From Lederbergia lenta NBRC 16444 (GTDB taxonomy: Bacteria; Bacillota; Bacilli; Bacillales; Bacillaceae_C): 64,000 nucleotides of DNA. Positions 34,717-49,915 of this stretch are shown here, one piece after another. A program made the translations under genes and the position numbers. The notes under the pieces were generated by a model. The model did not search any database. It was not told the origin of the DNA and saw only the letters and a list, made by a program, of their open reading frames with translations. Each line of letters starts with the position of its first letter. The stretch's first letter is position 1. Where the stretch lies: positions 1 to 64,000 of the forward strand of contig NZ_BCVC01000008.1 in assembly GCF_001591545.1 (NCBI RefSeq). Reading direction: 5' to 3'.

Positions 34717-35550
34717 ATGGCGATCAAAAAATACAAACCTACCTCCAACGGACGTCGTAATATGACAAGTTTAGATTTCTCGGAACTTACTACAGATAAG
34801 CCCGAAAAAACTTTACTAGAACCGATTCATAGAAAAGGCGGCCGAAACAACCAAGGTAGGACTACAATTCGTCATCGCGGCGGCGGCCACAAACGTCAAT
34901 ACAGAGTAATTGACTTTAAACGTGTGAAAGATGGTATACCAGGACGCGTTGCTACAATCGAATACGATCCTAACCGTTCTGCAAACATCGCACTTATCCA
35001 TTATTTGGATGGTGAAAAGAGATATATTATAGCACCGAAAAACTTGAAGGTGGGCATGGAAATAATGTCTGGCCCAGAAGCTGACATTAAAGTAGGGAAT
35101 GCACTTCCTCTTGCAAACATTCCAGTTGGTACGGTAGTTCATAATATCGAATTAAAACCAGGTAAAGGTGGACAATTAGTTCGCTCTGCAGGAACATCTG
35201 CACAAGTACTTGGTAAAGAAGGAACTAAATACGTTCTTGTCCGTTTGAACTCTGGTGAAGTACGCATGATTCTTGCAACTTGCCGTGCAACTGTAGGTCA
35301 AGTTGGTAATGAACAGCACGAACTAGTTACGATCGGTAAAGCAGGTCGTTCTCGTTGGTTGGGCAAACGTCCACACGTTCGTGGATCTGTTATGAACCCG
35401 AATGATCACCCACACGGTGGTGGGGAAGGACGTACGCCAATTGGCCGTAAGTCACCTGTTTCACCATGGGGTAAACCAACACTTGGTTATAAAACACGCA
35501 AGAAAACGAACAAATCAGATAAATTTATTGTACGTAGTCGGAAAAAATAA
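34717..35550 (+). CDS. rplB: 50S ribosomal protein L2
   Basis: L2 is needed for subunit joining and peptidyl transferase assembly. The 277-aa protein shows [19 protein letters not shown] and the highly conserved C-terminal block [19 protein letters not shown]. It has normal length and starts at ATG 34717 after GAGGAGGG. Confidence 0.97.
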   Translation: MAIKKYKPTSNGRRNMTSLDFSELTTDKPEKTLLEPIHRKGGRNNQGRTTIRHRGGGHKRQYRVIDFKRVKDGIPGRVATIEYDPNRSANIALIHYLDGEKRYIIAPKNLKVGMEIMSGPEADIKVGNALPLANIPVGTVVHNIELKPGKGGQLVRSAGTSAQVLGKEGTKYVLVRLNSGEVRMILATCRATVGQVGNEQHELVTIGKAGRSRWLGKRPHVRGSVMNPNDHPHGGGEGRTPIGRKSPVSPWGKPTLGYKTRKKTNKSDKFIVRSRKK

Positions 35551-35607
35551 CGTGTTTGTTCTACGGTTCACTGGGACCGTAGTACAGTCACGAAGGGAGG
35601 TTCAACC

Positions 35608-35886
35608 ATGGGACGTAGCCTAAAAAAAGGGCCTTTTGTAGATGATCATTTAATGAACAAAATCGAAAAGTTGAATGAGGCAGACAAGAAACAAGTTGTA
35701 AAAACTTGGTCACGCCGTTCAACGGTTTTCCCGACATTTATCGGACATACGATTGCAGTCTATGATGGCCGCAAACATGTACCTGTATATATCAGTGAAG
35801 ATATGGTAGGGCATAAACTCGGTGAATTTGCACCAACACGCACTTACAGAGGTCATGCCGCAGATGATAGAAAAACAAGACGCTAA
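35608..35886 (+). CDS. rpsS: 30S ribosomal protein S19
   Basis: S19 binds the 30S head with S13. The 92-aa product begins [15 protein letters not shown] and contains [20 protein letters not shown]. It follows rplB by 57 nt and precedes rplV by 18 nt. Confidence 0.97.
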   Translation: MGRSLKKGPFVDDHLMNKIEKLNEADKKQVVKTWSRRSTVFPTFIGHTIAVYDGRKHVPVYISEDMVGHKLGEFAPTRTYRGHAADDRKTRR

Positions 35887-35904
35887 TGAGAGGAGGGCAT
35901 CCCA

Positions 35905-36246
35905 ATGCAAGCAAAAGCTGTTGTAAGAACAGTTAGAATTGCTCCTCGTAAAGCACGCTTAGTAGTTGATCTTATTCGAGGAAAGCAAGTGGGCGAAGCA
36001 GTCGCTATTTTAAAATTAACACCAAGAGCTGCATCCCCGATCGTAGAAAAATTATTGAACTCTGCTATTGCTAATGCAGAACATAATTATGATATGGATA
36101 TTAATAATTTAGTGGTGGCAGAAGCATTTGTTGATGAAGGTCCAACAATGAAACGTTTCCGTCCACGTGCACAGGGCCGTGCTAGCCAGATTAACAAGCG
36201 CACAAGCCACATTACAATCGTGGTATCAGAAAAGAAGGAGGGATAA
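35905..36246 (+). CDS. rplV: 50S ribosomal protein L22
   Basis: L22 extends a beta-hairpin into the exit tunnel. The 113-aa protein shows [23 protein letters not shown] and the hairpin block [21 protein letters not shown], without insertions of the kind linked to macrolide resistance. Confidence 0.97.
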   Translation: MQAKAVVRTVRIAPRKARLVVDLIRGKQVGEAVAILKLTPRAASPIVEKLLNSAIANAEHNYDMDINNLVVAEAFVDEGPTMKRFRPRAQGRASQINKRTSHITIVVSEKKEG

Positions 36247-36249
36247 TTC

Positions 36250-36906
36250 GTGGGTCAAAAAATTAATCCAATCGGTATGCGTATCGGTATTATTCGCGAC
36301 TGGGAATCTAAATGGTACGCTGAAAAAGATTATGCAACTTTACTACACGAAGACATCAAGGTTCGTGAGTATATTACAAAGCGTTTAGCTGAAGCATCTG
36401 TTTCACGTGTTGAAATTGAGCGTGCAGCAAATCGCATCAACATTTCAATCCACACAGCGAAGCCTGGTATGGTAATCGGTAAAGGTGGAAGTGAAGTTGA
36501 AGCACTTCGTAAAGCATTGAACCAATTAACAAACAAACGTGTTCACATTAACATTATTGAAATTAAAAGAGCAGACCTTGATGCGAAATTGGTTGCTGAA
36601 AACATTGCACGTCAATTGGAAAATCGAGTATCTTTCCGTCGTGCGCAAAAACAAGCAATCCAACGTACAATGCGTTCTGGAGCTCAAGGAATTAAAACAC
36701 AAGTATCCGGCCGTCTAGGTGGAGCGGATATTGCTCGTGCTGAACATTACAGCGAAGGAACAGTTCCACTTCATACACTTCGCGCTGACATAGACTATGC
36801 ACATGCTGAAGCAGATACAACTTACGGCAAACTCGGCGTCAAAGTATGGATTTATCGTGGAGAGGTCCTTCCAGAAAAGAAAAAATCTGTGGAAGGAGGA
36901 AAATAA
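36250..36906 (+). CDS. rpsC: 30S ribosomal protein S3
   Basis: S3 forms part of the mRNA entry channel. The 218-aa protein starts at GTG 36250 ([21 protein letters not shown]), has a KH domain with the [12 protein letters not shown] loop, and ends in a basic tail. It lies 3 nt after rplV. Confidence 0.97.
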   Translation: MGQKINPIGMRIGIIRDWESKWYAEKDYATLLHEDIKVREYITKRLAEASVSRVEIERAANRINISIHTAKPGMVIGKGGSEVEALRKALNQLTNKRVHINIIEIKRADLDAKLVAENIARQLENRVSFRRAQKQAIQRTMRSGAQGIKTQVSGRLGGADIARAEHYSEGTVPLHTLRADIDYAHAEADTTYGKLGVKVWIYRGEVLPEKKKSVEGGK

Positions 36907-36908
36907 TC

Positions 36909-37343
36909 ATGTTAATGCCTAAACGCGTTAAGTATCGCCGCGAACATCGCGGAAAAATGCGAGGCCGTGCAAAAGGCGGCACTGAAGTATCATTTGGTGA
37001 ATATGGACTACAAGCTCTTGAGGCTGAGTGGATTACAAGTCGCCAAATTGAAGCTGCAAGGATTGCAATGACTCGTTTCATGAAACGTGGCGGTAAAGTT
37101 TGGATTAAAATTTTCCCTCACAAACCATATACAGCTAAACCCCTAGAAGTACGGATGGGTTCCGGTAAAGGTGCTCCAGAAGGATGGGTTGCAGTAGTTA
37201 AACCTGGGAAAATTATGTTTGAAATTGCTGGCGTATCAGAAGAGGTAGCACGTGAAGCGCTTCGTCTTGCTGCGCACAAACTTCCAATTAAATGTAAGTT
37301 TGTAAAACGAGAAGAAATTGGTGGTGACCGTAATGAAGGCTAA
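36909..37343 (+). CDS. rplP: 50S ribosomal protein L16
   Basis: L16 helps position A-site tRNA in the 50S subunit. The 144-aa protein starts at ATG 36909 ([19 protein letters not shown]) after GGAGG; an upstream in-frame ATG lies inside rpsC. It overlaps rpmC by 11 nt. Confidence 0.97.
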   Translation: MLMPKRVKYRREHRGKMRGRAKGGTEVSFGEYGLQALEAEWITSRQIEAARIAMTRFMKRGGKVWIKIFPHKPYTAKPLEVRMGSGKGAPEGWVAVVKPGKIMFEIAGVSEEVAREALRLAAHKLPIKCKFVKREEIGGDRNEG

Positions 37344-37536
37344 AGAAATCCGTGATTTGACCACTGCCGAAATCGAGCAAAATGTAAAATCTTTGAAGGA
37401 AGAACTCTTCAACCTTCGTTTCCAATTAGCAACAGGGCAACTTGAAAACACTGCTCGCCTTCGCGAAGTTCGCAAAGGAATTGCTCGTGGGAAAACAGTG
37501 ATTCGTGAGAGAGAACTCGAAGTTAACAATCGATAA
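37333..37536 (+). CDS. rpmC: 50S ribosomal protein L29
   Basis: L29 is a small helical protein near the tunnel exit. The 67-aa product starts at ATG 37333 ([16 protein letters not shown]) inside the end of rplP, with GGTGGTG as a weak ribosome binding site, so translation is probably coupled. It keeps the [23 protein letters not shown]-type core. Confidence 0.95.
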   Translation: MKAKEIRDLTTAEIEQNVKSLKEELFNLRFQLATGQLENTARLREVRKGIARGKTVIRERELEVNNR

Positions 37537-37556
37537 TTGAGAGGAGGTTTGCGAAA

Positions 37557-37820
37557 ATGAGTGAACGCAACCAGCGTAAAGTATATACAGGACGCGTTGT
37601 TTCCGACAAAATGGATAAAACCGTTACTGTTATGGTTGAAACGCAGAAGAAACATTCATTGTATGGCAAACGTGTAAAGTACTCTAAAAAATTTAAAGCT
37701 CATGATGAGCAAAACGAAGCAAAAATTGGTGATGTTGTACGTATCATGGAGACACGTCCTCTATCAGCAACTAAACGCTTCCGTTTATTAGAGGTCGTTG
37801 AGAAGGCAGTTATTATCTAA
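37557..37820 (+). CDS. rpsQ: 30S ribosomal protein S17
   Basis: S17 is a primary 16S rRNA binder with an OB-fold. The 87-aa product shows [20 protein letters not shown] and [20 protein letters not shown]. It starts 20 nt after rpmC behind GAGAGGAGG. Confidence 0.96.
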   Translation: MSERNQRKVYTGRVVSDKMDKTVTVMVETQKKHSLYGKRVKYSKKFKAHDEQNEAKIGDVVRIMETRPLSATKRFRLLEVVEKAVII

Positions 37821-37862
37821 TTATAGTTTCGGATACATGCTTTCCGAAGGGAGGTAAACTAG

Positions 37863-38231
<369 letters not shown>

Positions 38232-38268
38232 TAAATTAAGATTCATCCATTCAAGGAGGTGCGATTCA

Positions 38269-38580
38269 ATGCATGTCAAAAAAGGTGACAAGGTAATGGT
38301 TATCACCGGTAAAGATAAAGGTAAAACTGGTACAGTATTAGCTGCATTCCCCAAAAAGGAACGTGTCTTAGTTGAAGGTGTAAACATTGTGAAAAAACAT
38401 TCTAAGCCTTCACAAGCTAACCCTCAAGGTGGAATTAATGATCAAGAAGCAGCAGTTCATGTGTCTAACGTGATGTTACTGGATCCTAAAACAAATGAAC
38501 CAACTCGTGTTGGTTATAAAGAAGTAAATGGTAAAAAAGTGCGTGTAGCTAAAAAATCAGGTGAAGCATTAGATAAATAG
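38269..38580 (+). CDS. rplX: 50S ribosomal protein L24
   Basis: L24 initiates 50S assembly at the tunnel exit. The 103-aa protein has the KOW motif [20 protein letters not shown] and the block [14 protein letters not shown]. Length and position between L14 and L5 are normal. Confidence 0.97.
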   Translation: MHVKKGDKVMVITGKDKGKTGTVLAAFPKKERVLVEGVNIVKKHSKPSQANPQGGINDQEAAVHVSNVMLLDPKTNEPTRVGYKEVNGKKVRVAKKSGEALDK

Positions 38581-38606
38581 TTCTTAGATGAAGGGAGGTA
38601 CACGAC

Positions 38607-39146
38607 ATGAACCGCCTTAAGGAAAAATTTCAAAAAGAAGTTACTCCTGCTCTTATGAGCAAGTTCAATTATAAATCCGTAATGGAAGTACCTAAAATAG
38701 ATAAAATTGTTATTAACATGGGTGTTGGCGATGCAGTACAAAACGCTAAAGTTTTGGATAATGCTGTAGAAGAGCTAATGATGATTACTGGTCAAAAGCC
38801 AGTTGTAACTAAAGCGAAAAATTCAATTGCGGGATTCCGCCTACGTGAAGGTATGCCAATCGGCGCTAAAGTTACTCTTCGCGGAGAGCGTATGTATGAG
38901 TTCTTTGACAAGCTAGTTTCCGTATCACTACCACGTGTACGTGACTTCCGTGGAATTTCTAAAAAAGCATTCGACGGGCGTGGAAACTACACACTTGGCA
39001 TTAAAGAACAACTCATCTTCCCTGAGATTGATTATGATAAAGTGAGCAAAGTGCGCGGCATGGATATTGTCATCGTGACAACTGCTAACACTGATGAAGA
39101 AGCTCGTGAACTACTGACTGCATTTGGAATGCCGTTCCAAAAGTAA
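38607..39146 (+). CDS. rplE: 50S ribosomal protein L5
   Basis: L5 binds 5S rRNA and contacts P-site tRNA. The 179-aa protein shows [38 protein letters not shown] and [22 protein letters not shown]. It starts at ATG 38607 after GAAGGGAGG. Confidence 0.97.
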   Translation: MNRLKEKFQKEVTPALMSKFNYKSVMEVPKIDKIVINMGVGDAVQNAKVLDNAVEELMMITGQKPVVTKAKNSIAGFRLREGMPIGAKVTLRGERMYEFFDKLVSVSLPRVRDFRGISKKAFDGRGNYTLGIKEQLIFPEIDYDKVSKVRGMDIVIVTTANTDEEARELLTAFGMPFQK

Positions 39147-39356
<210 letters not shown>

Positions 39357-39385
39357 GACCGAAATTGGGAAGGAGGTAAATATAA

Positions 39386-39784
39386 ATGGTTATGACTGAT
39401 CCAATTGCAGATCTACTTACTCGCATTCGTAATGCGAACATGGTTCGTCACGAAAAGTTGGAGATCCCAGCTTCCAATATCAAAAAAGAGATTGCTGAAA
39501 TCCTCAAACGTGAAGGTTTCATTCGTGATGTAGAATATATTGAAGATAATAAACAAGGCATCATTCGTATTTTCCTTAAATATGGTGGAAATAACGAACG
39601 TGTTATTACAGGCCTTAAAAGAATCAGTAAACCTGGTTTACGTGTATATGCAAAAGCTAATGAGGTACCAAAAGTACTTAACGGCCTTGGTATCGCACTA
39701 GTTTCTACTTCTCAAGGCGTAGTGTCTGATAAAGAAGCAAGAGCGAAACAAGTTGGCGGAGAAGTATTGGCATACGTTTGGTAA
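39386..39784 (+). CDS. rpsH: 30S ribosomal protein S8
   Basis: S8 is a primary 16S rRNA binder and in E. coli represses the spc operon. The 132-aa protein begins [18 protein letters not shown] and ends with [32 protein letters not shown] site precedes ATG 39386. Confidence 0.97.
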   Translation: MVMTDPIADLLTRIRNANMVRHEKLEIPASNIKKEIAEILKREGFIRDVEYIEDNKQGIIRIFLKYGGNNERVITGLKRISKPGLRVYAKANEVPKVLNGLGIALVSTSQGVVSDKEARAKQVGGEVLAYVW

Positions 39785-39814
39785 TATTCTTCTGAAGAAC
39801 GGAGGTGCAATAAA

Positions 39815-40351
39815 ATGTCTCGTATAGGGAAAAAACCAATTGAAATACCTGCAGGTGTAACAGTTACATTGAACGATCAAACAGTAACCGTTAAAGGACC
39901 TAAAGGTGAATTGACTAACACATTTAACCCAGATATGGCTATCAATATTGAGGACAATATCATTACTGTTACTCGTCCTTCTGATGCAAAAGAACATCGC
40001 TCTATTCATGGAACAACTCGTTCTCTAATTGCTAATATGGTCGATGGCGTGTCTAAAGGCTTCGAAAAAACGTTGGAACTTGTTGGTGTTGGATATCGTG
40101 CGCAAAAACAAGGTAATAAACTTGTTCTAAACGTAGGCTACTCACATCCAGTTGAGTTCGATCCGGATGAAGGCGTTGAAGTTGAGGTTCCAGTAAACAC
40201 AAAGGTTATCGTTAAAGGTTACAACAAAGAAAAAGTTGGTGCTTTGGCATCTAATATTCGCGCTGTACGCCCACCTGAACCTTATAAAGGTAAAGGAATT
40301 CGCTACGAAGGCGAAATCGTACGTCGTAAAGAAGGTAAAACAGGTAAATAA
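39815..40351 (+). CDS. rplF: 50S ribosomal protein L6
   Basis: L6 has two similar domains next to the sarcin-ricin loop. The 178-aa protein begins [15 protein letters not shown] and has the C-terminal signature [15 protein letters not shown]. Normal length and position. Confidence 0.97.
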   Translation: MSRIGKKPIEIPAGVTVTLNDQTVTVKGPKGELTNTFNPDMAINIEDNIITVTRPSDAKEHRSIHGTTRSLIANMVDGVSKGFEKTLELVGVGYRAQKQGNKLVLNVGYSHPVEFDPDEGVEVEVPVNTKVIVKGYNKEKVGALASNIRAVRPPEPYKGKGIRYEGEIVRRKEGKTGK

Positions 40352-40383
40352 TGCCGCCTAGGCACGAAAGGAGTGACTCGTAA

Positions 40384-40746
40384 ATGATCACTAAGCAAGA
40401 TAGGAACAAAGTACGCAAAAAAAGACATGCTCGCGTTCGTTCAAAGCTAAGCGGCACTGAGCTTCGCCCACGTCTAAATGTGTACCGTTCGAATAAAAAC
40501 ATCTACGCTCAATTGATCGATGATGAAAATGGTGTAACATTAGCCAATGCATCAACATTAGATAAAGAGTTAAGCATCGAGTCTGCTGGAAATGTTGAAG
40601 CGGCTCAAAAAGTTGGCGAACTAATCGCAAAACGTGCAGTTGAAAAAGGTCTTAAATCTGTTGTGTTTGACCGCGGCGGATACTTATATCACGGACGTGT
40701 AAAAGCTCTTGCTGAAGCAGCTCGTGAACACGGCCTTGAATTTTAA
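40384..40746 (+). CDS. rplR: 50S ribosomal protein L18
   Basis: L18 binds 5S rRNA with L5. The 120-aa protein has a basic N-terminus ([16 protein letters not shown]), [18 protein letters not shown] and the C-terminal [22 protein letters not shown]. Confidence 0.97.
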   Translation: MITKQDRNKVRKKRHARVRSKLSGTELRPRLNVYRSNKNIYAQLIDDENGVTLANASTLDKELSIESAGNVEAAQKVGELIAKRAVEKGLKSVVFDRGGYLYHGRVKALAEAAREHGLEF

Positions 40747-40769
40747 TCAAAAAAGGAGGGACAAATTAG

Positions 40770-41270
40770 ATGCTTCAAATTGATCCTAACAAACTAGAAC
40801 TTGAAGAACGCGTTGTTACTGTCAATCGTGTAGCCAAAGTTGTAAAAGGTGGACGTCGTTTTCGCTTTACTGCACTTGTAGTTGTCGGTGATAAAAACGG
40901 TCACGTTGGCTTTGGTACTGGAAAAGCGCAAGAAGTTCCTGACGCTATTCGTAAAGCGATTGAAGATGCTAAGAAAAACTTAGTTGCTGTACCTATCGTA
41001 AATACTACTATCCCACATCAAATCATTGGTCGTTTCGGCGGTGGACAGATCTTATTGAAACCAGCTAGTGCGGGTGCCGGTGTTATTGCAGGTGGTCCTG
41101 TCCGTGCGGTTCTTGAACTTGCAGGTATTGCGGATATCACTTCAAAATCACTTGGTTCAAGCACTCCAATTAATATGGTACGTGCTACAATCGAAGGTAT
41201 TAAGAACTTAAAACGTGCTGAGGATGTAGCAAAATTACGTAATAAAACAGTAGAAGAACTGTTAGGTTAA
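40770..41270 (+). CDS. rpsE: 30S ribosomal protein S5
   Basis: S5 lies at the mRNA entry site and affects accuracy. The 166-aa protein shows [41 protein letters not shown] and the C-terminal domain with [16 protein letters not shown]. The spectinomycin-related loop VAKVVKGG is the wild-type form. Confidence 0.97.
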   Translation: MLQIDPNKLELEERVVTVNRVAKVVKGGRRFRFTALVVVGDKNGHVGFGTGKAQEVPDAIRKAIEDAKKNLVAVPIVNTTIPHQIIGRFGGGQILLKPASAGAGVIAGGPVRAVLELAGIADITSKSLGSSTPINMVRATIEGIKNLKRAEDVAKLRNKTVEELLG

Positions 41271-41283
41271 GGAGGGAAACATA

Positions 41284-41466
41284 ATGGCGAATAAATTAGC
41301 AATTACCCTCACTCGCAGCTTGATTGGTCGTACGGAAGTTCAACGTGAAACTGTAAAAGCACTTGGACTACGTAAATTGCATCAAACTGTTGAACATGAT
41401 GATAACGTAGCGATTCGGGGAATGATTAATAGAGTTTCCCATCTCATCTCTGTTAAAGAGCAATAA
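41284..41466 (+). CDS. rpmD: 50S ribosomal protein L30
   Basis: The 60-aa product [16 protein letters not shown] with [15 protein letters not shown] is typical L30, in its usual place between S5 and L15. A GGAGGG site precedes ATG 41284. Confidence 0.96.
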   Translation: MANKLAITLTRSLIGRTEVQRETVKALGLRKLHQTVEHDDNVAIRGMINRVSHLISVKEQ

Positions 41467-41495
41467 TCCATATAAAAATTAAGGAGGTGCCAACA

Positions 41496-41935
41496 ATGAA
41501 ACTTCATGAGCTAAAACCTGCTGAAGGTTCTCGCAAAGAGCGTAACCGTGTTGGCCGAGGTATCGGTTCAGGCAACGGAAAGACGTCTGGAAAAGGCCAT
41601 AAAGGTCAAAATGCCCGTTCTGGCGGCGGTGTTCGTCTCGGATTCGAAGGTGGTCAAACTCCTCTGTTCCAACGTTTACCAAAGCGTGGATTTACGAACA
41701 TTCATCGCAAAGAGCTTGCGGTAGTAAATCTAGATGCTTTAAATCGCTTTGAAGACGGTACGGAAGTTACACCAGAACTTCTAATCGAAACAGGTGTTGT
41801 TCGTAAAGAGAAACACGGAATTAAAATCCTTGCTAACGGCAACATCGAGAAAAAGCTTACAGTAAAAGCTAACAAATTTTCCTCTGCTGCTAAAGAGGCA
41901 ATTGAAGCTGCCGGCGGTAAAACTGAGGTGATTTA

Positions 41936-41936
<1 letters not shown>
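41496..41936 (+). CDS. rplO: 50S ribosomal protein L15
   Basis: L15 is a late assembly protein with a glycine-rich basic N-terminal extension ([19 protein letters not shown]). The 146-aa product starts at ATG 41496 ([14 protein letters not shown]), 7 nt after AAGGAGGTG. Its stop overlaps the secY start. Confidence 0.97.
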
Positions 41937-43943
<2,007 letters not shown>

Positions 43944-43944
<1 letters not shown>

Positions 43945-44690
43945 TGATCATTTCAAAGACGCCTCGAGAAATAGAAATCATGCGTGATGCTGGTAAAATT
44001 GTTGCTTTAACTCATCAAGAACTTGAAAAGTATATACAACCAGGAATTTCGACATTAGAACTGGATGCAATTGCTGAAAAGTTCATCAAAAAGCATAATG
44101 CTTCTCCATCTTTTAAAGGATATAATGGTTTTACTGGCAGTGTGTGTGCTTCAGTTAACGAAGAACTAGTGCATGGCATACCAGGAAGCCGTATTCTCAA
44201 AGATGGTGATATTATCAGTCTTGATATCGGGGCTTATTACAATGGCTACCATGGAGACTCAGCTTGGACGTATCCAGTCGGGACCATTGATGAAGATACT
44301 CAAAAACTTTTGGACGTCACAGAAAAATCTCTCTATCTCGGCTTGGAAGAAGCAAAACCAGGCGAACGTCTTTCTAATATATCTCATGCGATTCAAACAT
44401 TTGTTGAATCACATGGCTTGTCTATTGTCCGTGAATATGTAGGACATGGCATTGGTCAGGATTTGCATGAAGATCCGCAAATTCCTCATTATGGTCCGCC
44501 TAATAAAGGACCTCGTTTAAGACCCGGCATGGTACTTTGCATAGAACCAATGGTGAATGCGGGAAGTCGCTATGTAAGAACATTAGCGGATAATTGGACT
44601 GTCGTTACAGTCGATGGTAAAATGTGCGCACACTTCGAACATACAGTGGCTATTACTGAAACAGGTTATGAGATATTAACAAGAATTTGA
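43944..44690 (+). CDS. map: Type I methionine aminopeptidase
   Basis: Map removes the N-terminal methionine co-translationally. The 248-aa enzyme shows the metal ligands of the pita-bread fold: D in [19 protein letters not shown] in [15 protein letters not shown] in [10 protein letters not shown] and E in [10 protein letters not shown]. It is coupled to adk and followed directly by a KOW-domain gene. Confidence 0.96.
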
Positions 44691-44705
44691 GTGCAGGTGA
44701 TCTAC

Positions 44706-45026
44706 TTGAATGAGTCTAAATCGGCTCCGTGTATAGGTCAAATCGTGCTTGTGAAAAAAGGACGAGATGCTAGTCAGTTTGCAGTTATTATCCAAAACAT
44801 TGATGGACGATTTGTTCTTATTGCGGATGGACATAAAAGAAAATTTGATAGTCCGAAGAAAAAGAACATTCAACATCTTATATGTTACGACTATGTTTCT
44901 CCGGTCATCCAAGACAGCATAGTAGAAACCGGTCGAGTCACAAACGGGAAATTACGGTGGGCACTTGAGAAGTTTGTAGAAGAAGTAGTTGATGTTTTTG
45001 AGAAGGGAGACGAATTTGATGGCTAA
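44706..45026 (+). CDS. KOW-domain protein, L14e/L24-like, between map and infA
   Basis: The 106-aa protein has an N-terminal KOW-type segment ([20 protein letters not shown], continuing [20 protein letters not shown]), suggesting RNA or ribosome binding. TTG 44706, a few nt after GCAGGTGATC, is the preferred start. Small KOW proteins occupy the same place in many Bacillales, but I do not know a demonstrated function. It overlaps infA by 8 nt, so the two are probably translationally coupled. Confidence 0.8.
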   Translation: MNESKSAPCIGQIVLVKKGRDASQFAVIIQNIDGRFVLIADGHKRKFDSPKKKNIQHLICYDYVSPVIQDSIVETGRVTNGKLRWALEKFVEEVVDVFEKGDEFDG

Positions 45027-45237
45027 AGAAGATGTAATTGAAGTAGAAGGTAAAGTAGTTGACACTTTGCCCAATGCAACGTTTAAGGTAGAATTAGAAA
45101 ATGGTCATACGGTACTTGCTCACGTTTCGGGTAAAATCCGCATGCACTTTATTCGTATTCTTCCTGGAGACAGAGTTACTGTAGAATTATCTCCGTATGA
45201 TTTAACACGCGGAAGAATCACATATCGATTTAAATAA
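45019..45237 (+). CDS. infA: Translation initiation factor IF-1
   Basis: IF-1 binds the 30S A site during initiation. The 72-aa OB-fold protein starts at ATG 45019 ([20 protein letters not shown]) and contains [28 protein letters not shown]-type core. Readings starting at 44989 extend into the preceding gene and are rejected. Confidence 0.97.
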   Translation: MAKEDVIEVEGKVVDTLPNATFKVELENGHTVLAHVSGKIRMHFIRILPGDRVTVELSPYDLTRGRITYRFK

Positions 45238-45270
45238 ACATTGCACTCCGGACTACTAAGGAGGTTATAA

Positions 45271-45387
<117 letters not shown>

Positions 45388-45407
45388 GAAGGAGGTGCGT
45401 TTATACA

Positions 45408-45773
45408 ATGGCACGTATTGCTGGTGTAGACATTCCACGTGAAAAACGTGTAGTAATAGCTTTAACTTACATTTTTGGAATCGGAAAAAGCACGGCTACA
45501 AAGATTTTATCTGAAGCAGGTGTTTCCGAAGATACACGCGTTCGTGATCTTACAGATGACGAGCTTGCTAAGATTCGTGAAAATATTGACAAGTTGAAAG
45601 TTGAAGGAGATCTTCGCCGTGATGTTTCACTTAATATTAAACGTCTAATGGAGATTGGATCTTATCGCGGACTACGTCATCGTCGTGGGCTTCCTGTGCG
45701 CGGGCAAAACACAAAAAACAATGCTCGTACACGCAAAGGTCCTCGTAGAGCTATAGCAGGTAAGAAAAAATAA
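45408..45773 (+). CDS. rpsM: 30S ribosomal protein S13
   Basis: S13 contacts P-site tRNA and intersubunit bridges. The 121-aa protein begins [21 protein letters not shown] and ends in a basic tail, with [21 protein letters not shown]. It starts 20 nt after rpmJ. Confidence 0.97.
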   Translation: MARIAGVDIPREKRVVIALTYIFGIGKSTATKILSEAGVSEDTRVRDLTDDELAKIRENIDKLKVEGDLRRDVSLNIKRLMEIGSYRGLRHRRGLPVRGQNTKNNARTRKGPRRAIAGKKK

Positions 45774-45780
45774 TTTGTAA

Positions 45781-46188
<408 letters not shown>

Positions 46189-46371
46189 TGGTTCTGTATA
46201 AATTCTGTATTACTAGGGTATAATTGGGTATTATGTGAATTTATGTTCGTATGAATCAATTCTTCAACCAGTTGTTGCACAAGTGGGAATGAACATGGGG
46301 AATTTCGGAGAGTATATTTCCATTAGGAAATAAACACCGAGGTTTCGACGTTTTGAAGGAGGTATAATTGA

Positions 46372-47316
46372 ATGATCGAAATTGAAAAGCCGAAAATTGA
46401 AACGATTGAGATCAGCGATGATGCTAAATACGGGAAATTCGTTGTAGAGCCACTTGAGCGTGGGTATGGTACAACGTTGGGTAACTCCTTACGTCGTATT
46501 TTATTATCTTCCCTTCCTGGGGCTGCTGTCACATCCATTCAGTTGGAAGGTGTTCAGCATGAATTTTCAACAGTTGAAGGTGTCGTTGAAGATGTGACTA
46601 ATATCATCCTCAACATCAAAAAATTAGCTTTGAAAGTTTATTCTGATGAAGAAAAAACTTTAGAGATCGATGTACAAGGTGATGGCGTTGTTAAGGCTTC
46701 TGATATTATGCATGATAGTGATGTAGAAATACTTAATCCTGATTTGCACATTGCAACATTAGGGGAGAATGCTAACTTCCGAGTGCGTATGTCAGCAAGA
46801 CGTGGCCGCGGCTATACTCCGGCAGATCAAAACAAACGTGATGACTTGCCAATTGGTGTTGTACCAATCGATTCTATCTATACCCCTGTTTCACGTGTAA
46901 ACTATCAAGTTGAAAATACACGTGTAGGTCAGATGACTAACTATGATAAGCTTTCTTTAGATGTATGGACAGATGGAAGTATCGGACCGAAAGAAGCAAT
47001 TTCTTTAGGTGCCAAAATTCTTACCGAGCATTTGAATATTTTTGTTGGTTTAACTGATGAAGCTCAAAATGCAGAAATAATGGTAGAAAAAGAAGAAGAC
47101 CAGAAGGAAAAAGTTCTTGAAATGACAATTGAAGAGCTGGATCTTTCAGTACGTTCATACAACTGCCTAAAACGAGCAGGAATCAATACTGTCCAAGAGC
47201 TGGCTAATAAGACAGAAGAGGACATGATGAAAGTTCGAAACTTAGGAAGAAAATCTCTAGAAGAAGTTAAAGCCAAATTGGATGATCTTGGACTTGGACT
47301 TCGTAAAGATGACTGA
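46372..47316 (+). CDS. rpoA: DNA-directed RNA polymerase subunit alpha
   Basis: Alpha dimerises to seed RNA polymerase assembly, and its C-terminal domain contacts UP elements and activators. The 314-aa protein shows the N-terminal domain ([20 protein letters not shown]) and the C-terminal domain ([19 protein letters not shown] and [15 protein letters not shown]). rplQ follows after 216 nt with no terminator. Confidence 0.97.
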   Translation: MIEIEKPKIETIEISDDAKYGKFVVEPLERGYGTTLGNSLRRILLSSLPGAAVTSIQLEGVQHEFSTVEGVVEDVTNIILNIKKLALKVYSDEEKTLEIDVQGDGVVKASDIMHDSDVEILNPDLHIATLGENANFRVRMSARRGRGYTPADQNKRDDLPIGVVPIDSIYTPVSRVNYQVENTRVGQMTNYDKLSLDVWTDGSIGPKEAISLGAKILTEHLNIFVGLTDEAQNAEIMVEKEEDQKEKVLEMTIEELDLSVRSYNCLKRAGINTVQELANKTEEDMMKVRNLGRKSLEEVKAKLDDLGLGLRKDD

Positions 47317-47895
<579 letters not shown>

Positions 47896-47909
47896 TAGCT
47901 ACAAGTTTT

Positions 47910-47942
47910 AAAGGGCGGGGCAGTTGCTTTGCCCTTTTTTTA
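47910..47942 (+). terminator. Terminator after rplQ
   Basis: AAAGGGC (47910-47916) pairs with GCCCTTT (47931-47937) and is followed by T. It closes the S10-spc-alpha transcript. Confidence 0.85.
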
Positions 47943-48072
47943 AACAAATTGTGAGCATAACATTGATTGCTATCAGCTTAATATTGCTCGCAGTACGAGA
48001 TACTGACTTTTTATATTTATCTAAAGCTAAAAAAGAGCGTTACGATAGGCACTTTTTCTTTGAAGTGATCCT

Positions 48073-48168
48073 GTCTAGCTCGATGCGCCTCCTCCCTCAA
48101 TTCTGAGTAGATTCATTAATGGATCGGAAACTAGCAGTGGTTTCTTGGATTGAGGCGCAGGCTTTTTT
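48073..48168 (+). repeat. Bacillus-type intergenic repeat (copy B) with hairpin and T-run
   Basis: Begins GTCTAGCTCGATGCGCCT, like the fragment at 17164. TGCGCCTC (48084-48091) pairs with GAGGCGCA (48152-48159) across a long imperfect inside, and TTTTTT follows at 48163-48168, so it may act as a terminator. It fills most of the gap between rplQ and ecfA1; no gene is seen in the gap. Confidence 0.5.
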
Positions 48169-48230
48169 CTATTTACGGACTTTTTTGAATAAAGAAGTTT
48201 CACTTTGTTGAAAAAAGGGAGGGAAAAGCA

Positions 48231-49070
48231 GTGACAGCTCCGGTAATCTCCATAGACAATATTTCATTTCGTTATGATGAACAAGATGCCTATGCACTTA
48301 AAGATGTTTCATTCTCTGTAAAAGATGGAGAATGGCTAGCAATAGTTGGCCATAATGGATCAGGAAAATCTACATTAGCAAAAATTTTAAACGGACTACA
48401 ATTTCCGGAAGATGGATCTATCATGGTTCAAGGAATAACAGTATCTGAAGAAACTGTATGGGATATTCGTGGTATGGTAGGAATGGTATTTCAAAGTCCC
48501 GATAATCAGTTTGTTGGATCGACAGTACAAGATGATGTGGCTTTTGGTTTAGAAAACAATGGGATCCCACATGAAGAAATGGAAAAACGTGTAAAAGATG
48601 CGCTTGACCGCGTACATATGACTGACTTTCTCAATCAAGAGCCACACCATCTTTCTGGAGGTCAAAAGCAACGTGTAGCAATTGCTGGTGTTATTGCTTT
48701 AAGGCCTAAAGTGATTATTTTGGATGAAGCCACTTCTATGCTCGATCCACTGGGTAGAGAGGAAGTCCTACAGACAGTGAGAGAGCTAAAAGATGAGCAA
48801 GATTTAACTGTCATTTCTATTACTCATGATTTAGAGGAAGCAGCTAAAGCAGACCGAATTATTGTAATGAATAAAGGGCAGGTATATACAGAAGGCAGTC
48901 CAGATGACATCTTTAAAATGGAAGAGGAACTGATAGCATTAGGACTTGATATCCCATTTCAAATAAAAATGGCAAAAGCTTTAAGGGAAAAAGGATTAGA
49001 TGTTTCAAAAAGTTATTTGACAGATGAAGAGTTGGTGAATGAGCTATGGACATTGCACTTCAGCAAGTAG
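48231..49070 (+). CDS. ecfA1: Energy-coupling factor transporter ATPase EcfA1
   Basis: One of two ATPases of the ECF module that powers several vitamin and metal S-components. The 279-aa ABC protein has Walker [10 protein letters not shown], signature LSGGQKQR and Walker [13 protein letters not shown]. It starts at GTG 48231 after GGGAGGG and overlaps ecfA2 by 25 nt. No S-component gene lies nearby, so this is a shared (group II) module. Confidence 0.94.
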   Translation: MTAPVISIDNISFRYDEQDAYALKDVSFSVKDGEWLAIVGHNGSGKSTLAKILNGLQFPEDGSIMVQGITVSEETVWDIRGMVGMVFQSPDNQFVGSTVQDDVAFGLENNGIPHEEMEKRVKDALDRVHMTDFLNQEPHHLSGGQKQRVAIAGVIALRPKVIILDEATSMLDPLGREEVLQTVRELKDEQDLTVISITHDLEEAAKADRIIVMNKGQVYTEGSPDDIFKMEEELIALGLDIPFQIKMAKALREKGLDVSKSYLTDEELVNELWTLHFSK

Positions 49071-49915
49071 AATATAAATACCAAGCGAACACGCCATTTG
49101 AGCGGCTTGCCATTCAAGATGTTGATATATCGATACCTGAAGGGATGTTTTTAGCCTTAATTGGCCACACAGGATCAGGGAAATCTACGGTAATTCAGCA
49201 TTTAAATGCGCTTCTTAAACCAACAAAAGGTCAGGTTATAATTGGCGATCGTACTATTTCGTCTGACAAAAAAGAAAAGAACCTCAGACCAATCCGGCAA
49301 AAGGTAGGGATCGTTTTTCAGTTTCCTGAGCATCAACTATTCGATGAGACTGTAGAGAAGGATATTTGTTTTGGACCAATGAATTTTGGTGTGTCAGAGG
49401 AAGAGGCAAAAGAGCGTGCGAGAAGACTGATTGTAGAGGTAGGATTAACAGAAGAAGTTTTACAAAAATCGCCTTTTGATTTATCTGGTGGACAAATGCG
49501 ACGAGTTGCAATTGCTGGTGTATTGGCGATGGAGCCTGAAGTTCTCGTGTTAGATGAACCGACAGCTGGCTTGGATCCGAGAGGGCAAACAGAGATCATG
49601 GACATGTTCCATCGTTTGCATCAACAAAAAGGGTTATCAACTATACTTGTTACACACAGCATGGAAGATGCCGCAACATATGCTGATGAAATTGTCATTA
49701 TGCACAGAGGGAAAGTAAAAGAAACTGGTGATCCACGGACGATTTTTTCAAAGCCTGAACAGTTACTTTCTTTAGGTTTGGACGTACCGAAAGTTGTGAA
49801 TTTCCAATACAAGCTCGAAAGAAGATTAAATAGAAAGCTAGGAAAAACTTGTTTATCGATTGATGAATTATCTTCAGCATTACAAGAGCTAAAAGAGCGA
49901 GGTGACTCGCTATGA
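49046..49915 (+). CDS. ecfA2: Energy-coupling factor transporter ATPase EcfA2
   Basis: The partner ATPase (289 aa) has Walker [10 protein letters not shown], signature LSGGQMRR and Walker [13 protein letters not shown]. It begins inside the end of ecfA1 and overlaps ecfT by 4 nt, consistent with stoichiometric synthesis of the A1-A2-T complex. Confidence 0.94.
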   Translation: MDIALQQVEYKYQANTPFERLAIQDVDISIPEGMFLALIGHTGSGKSTVIQHLNALLKPTKGQVIIGDRTISSDKKEKNLRPIRQKVGIVFQFPEHQLFDETVEKDICFGPMNFGVSEEEAKERARRLIVEVGLTEEVLQKSPFDLSGGQMRRVAIAGVLAMEPEVLVLDEPTAGLDPRGQTEIMDMFHRLHQQKGLSTILVTHSMEDAATYADEIVIMHRGKVKETGDPRTIFSKPEQLLSLGLDVPKVVNFQYKLERRLNRKLGKTCLSIDELSSALQELKERGDSL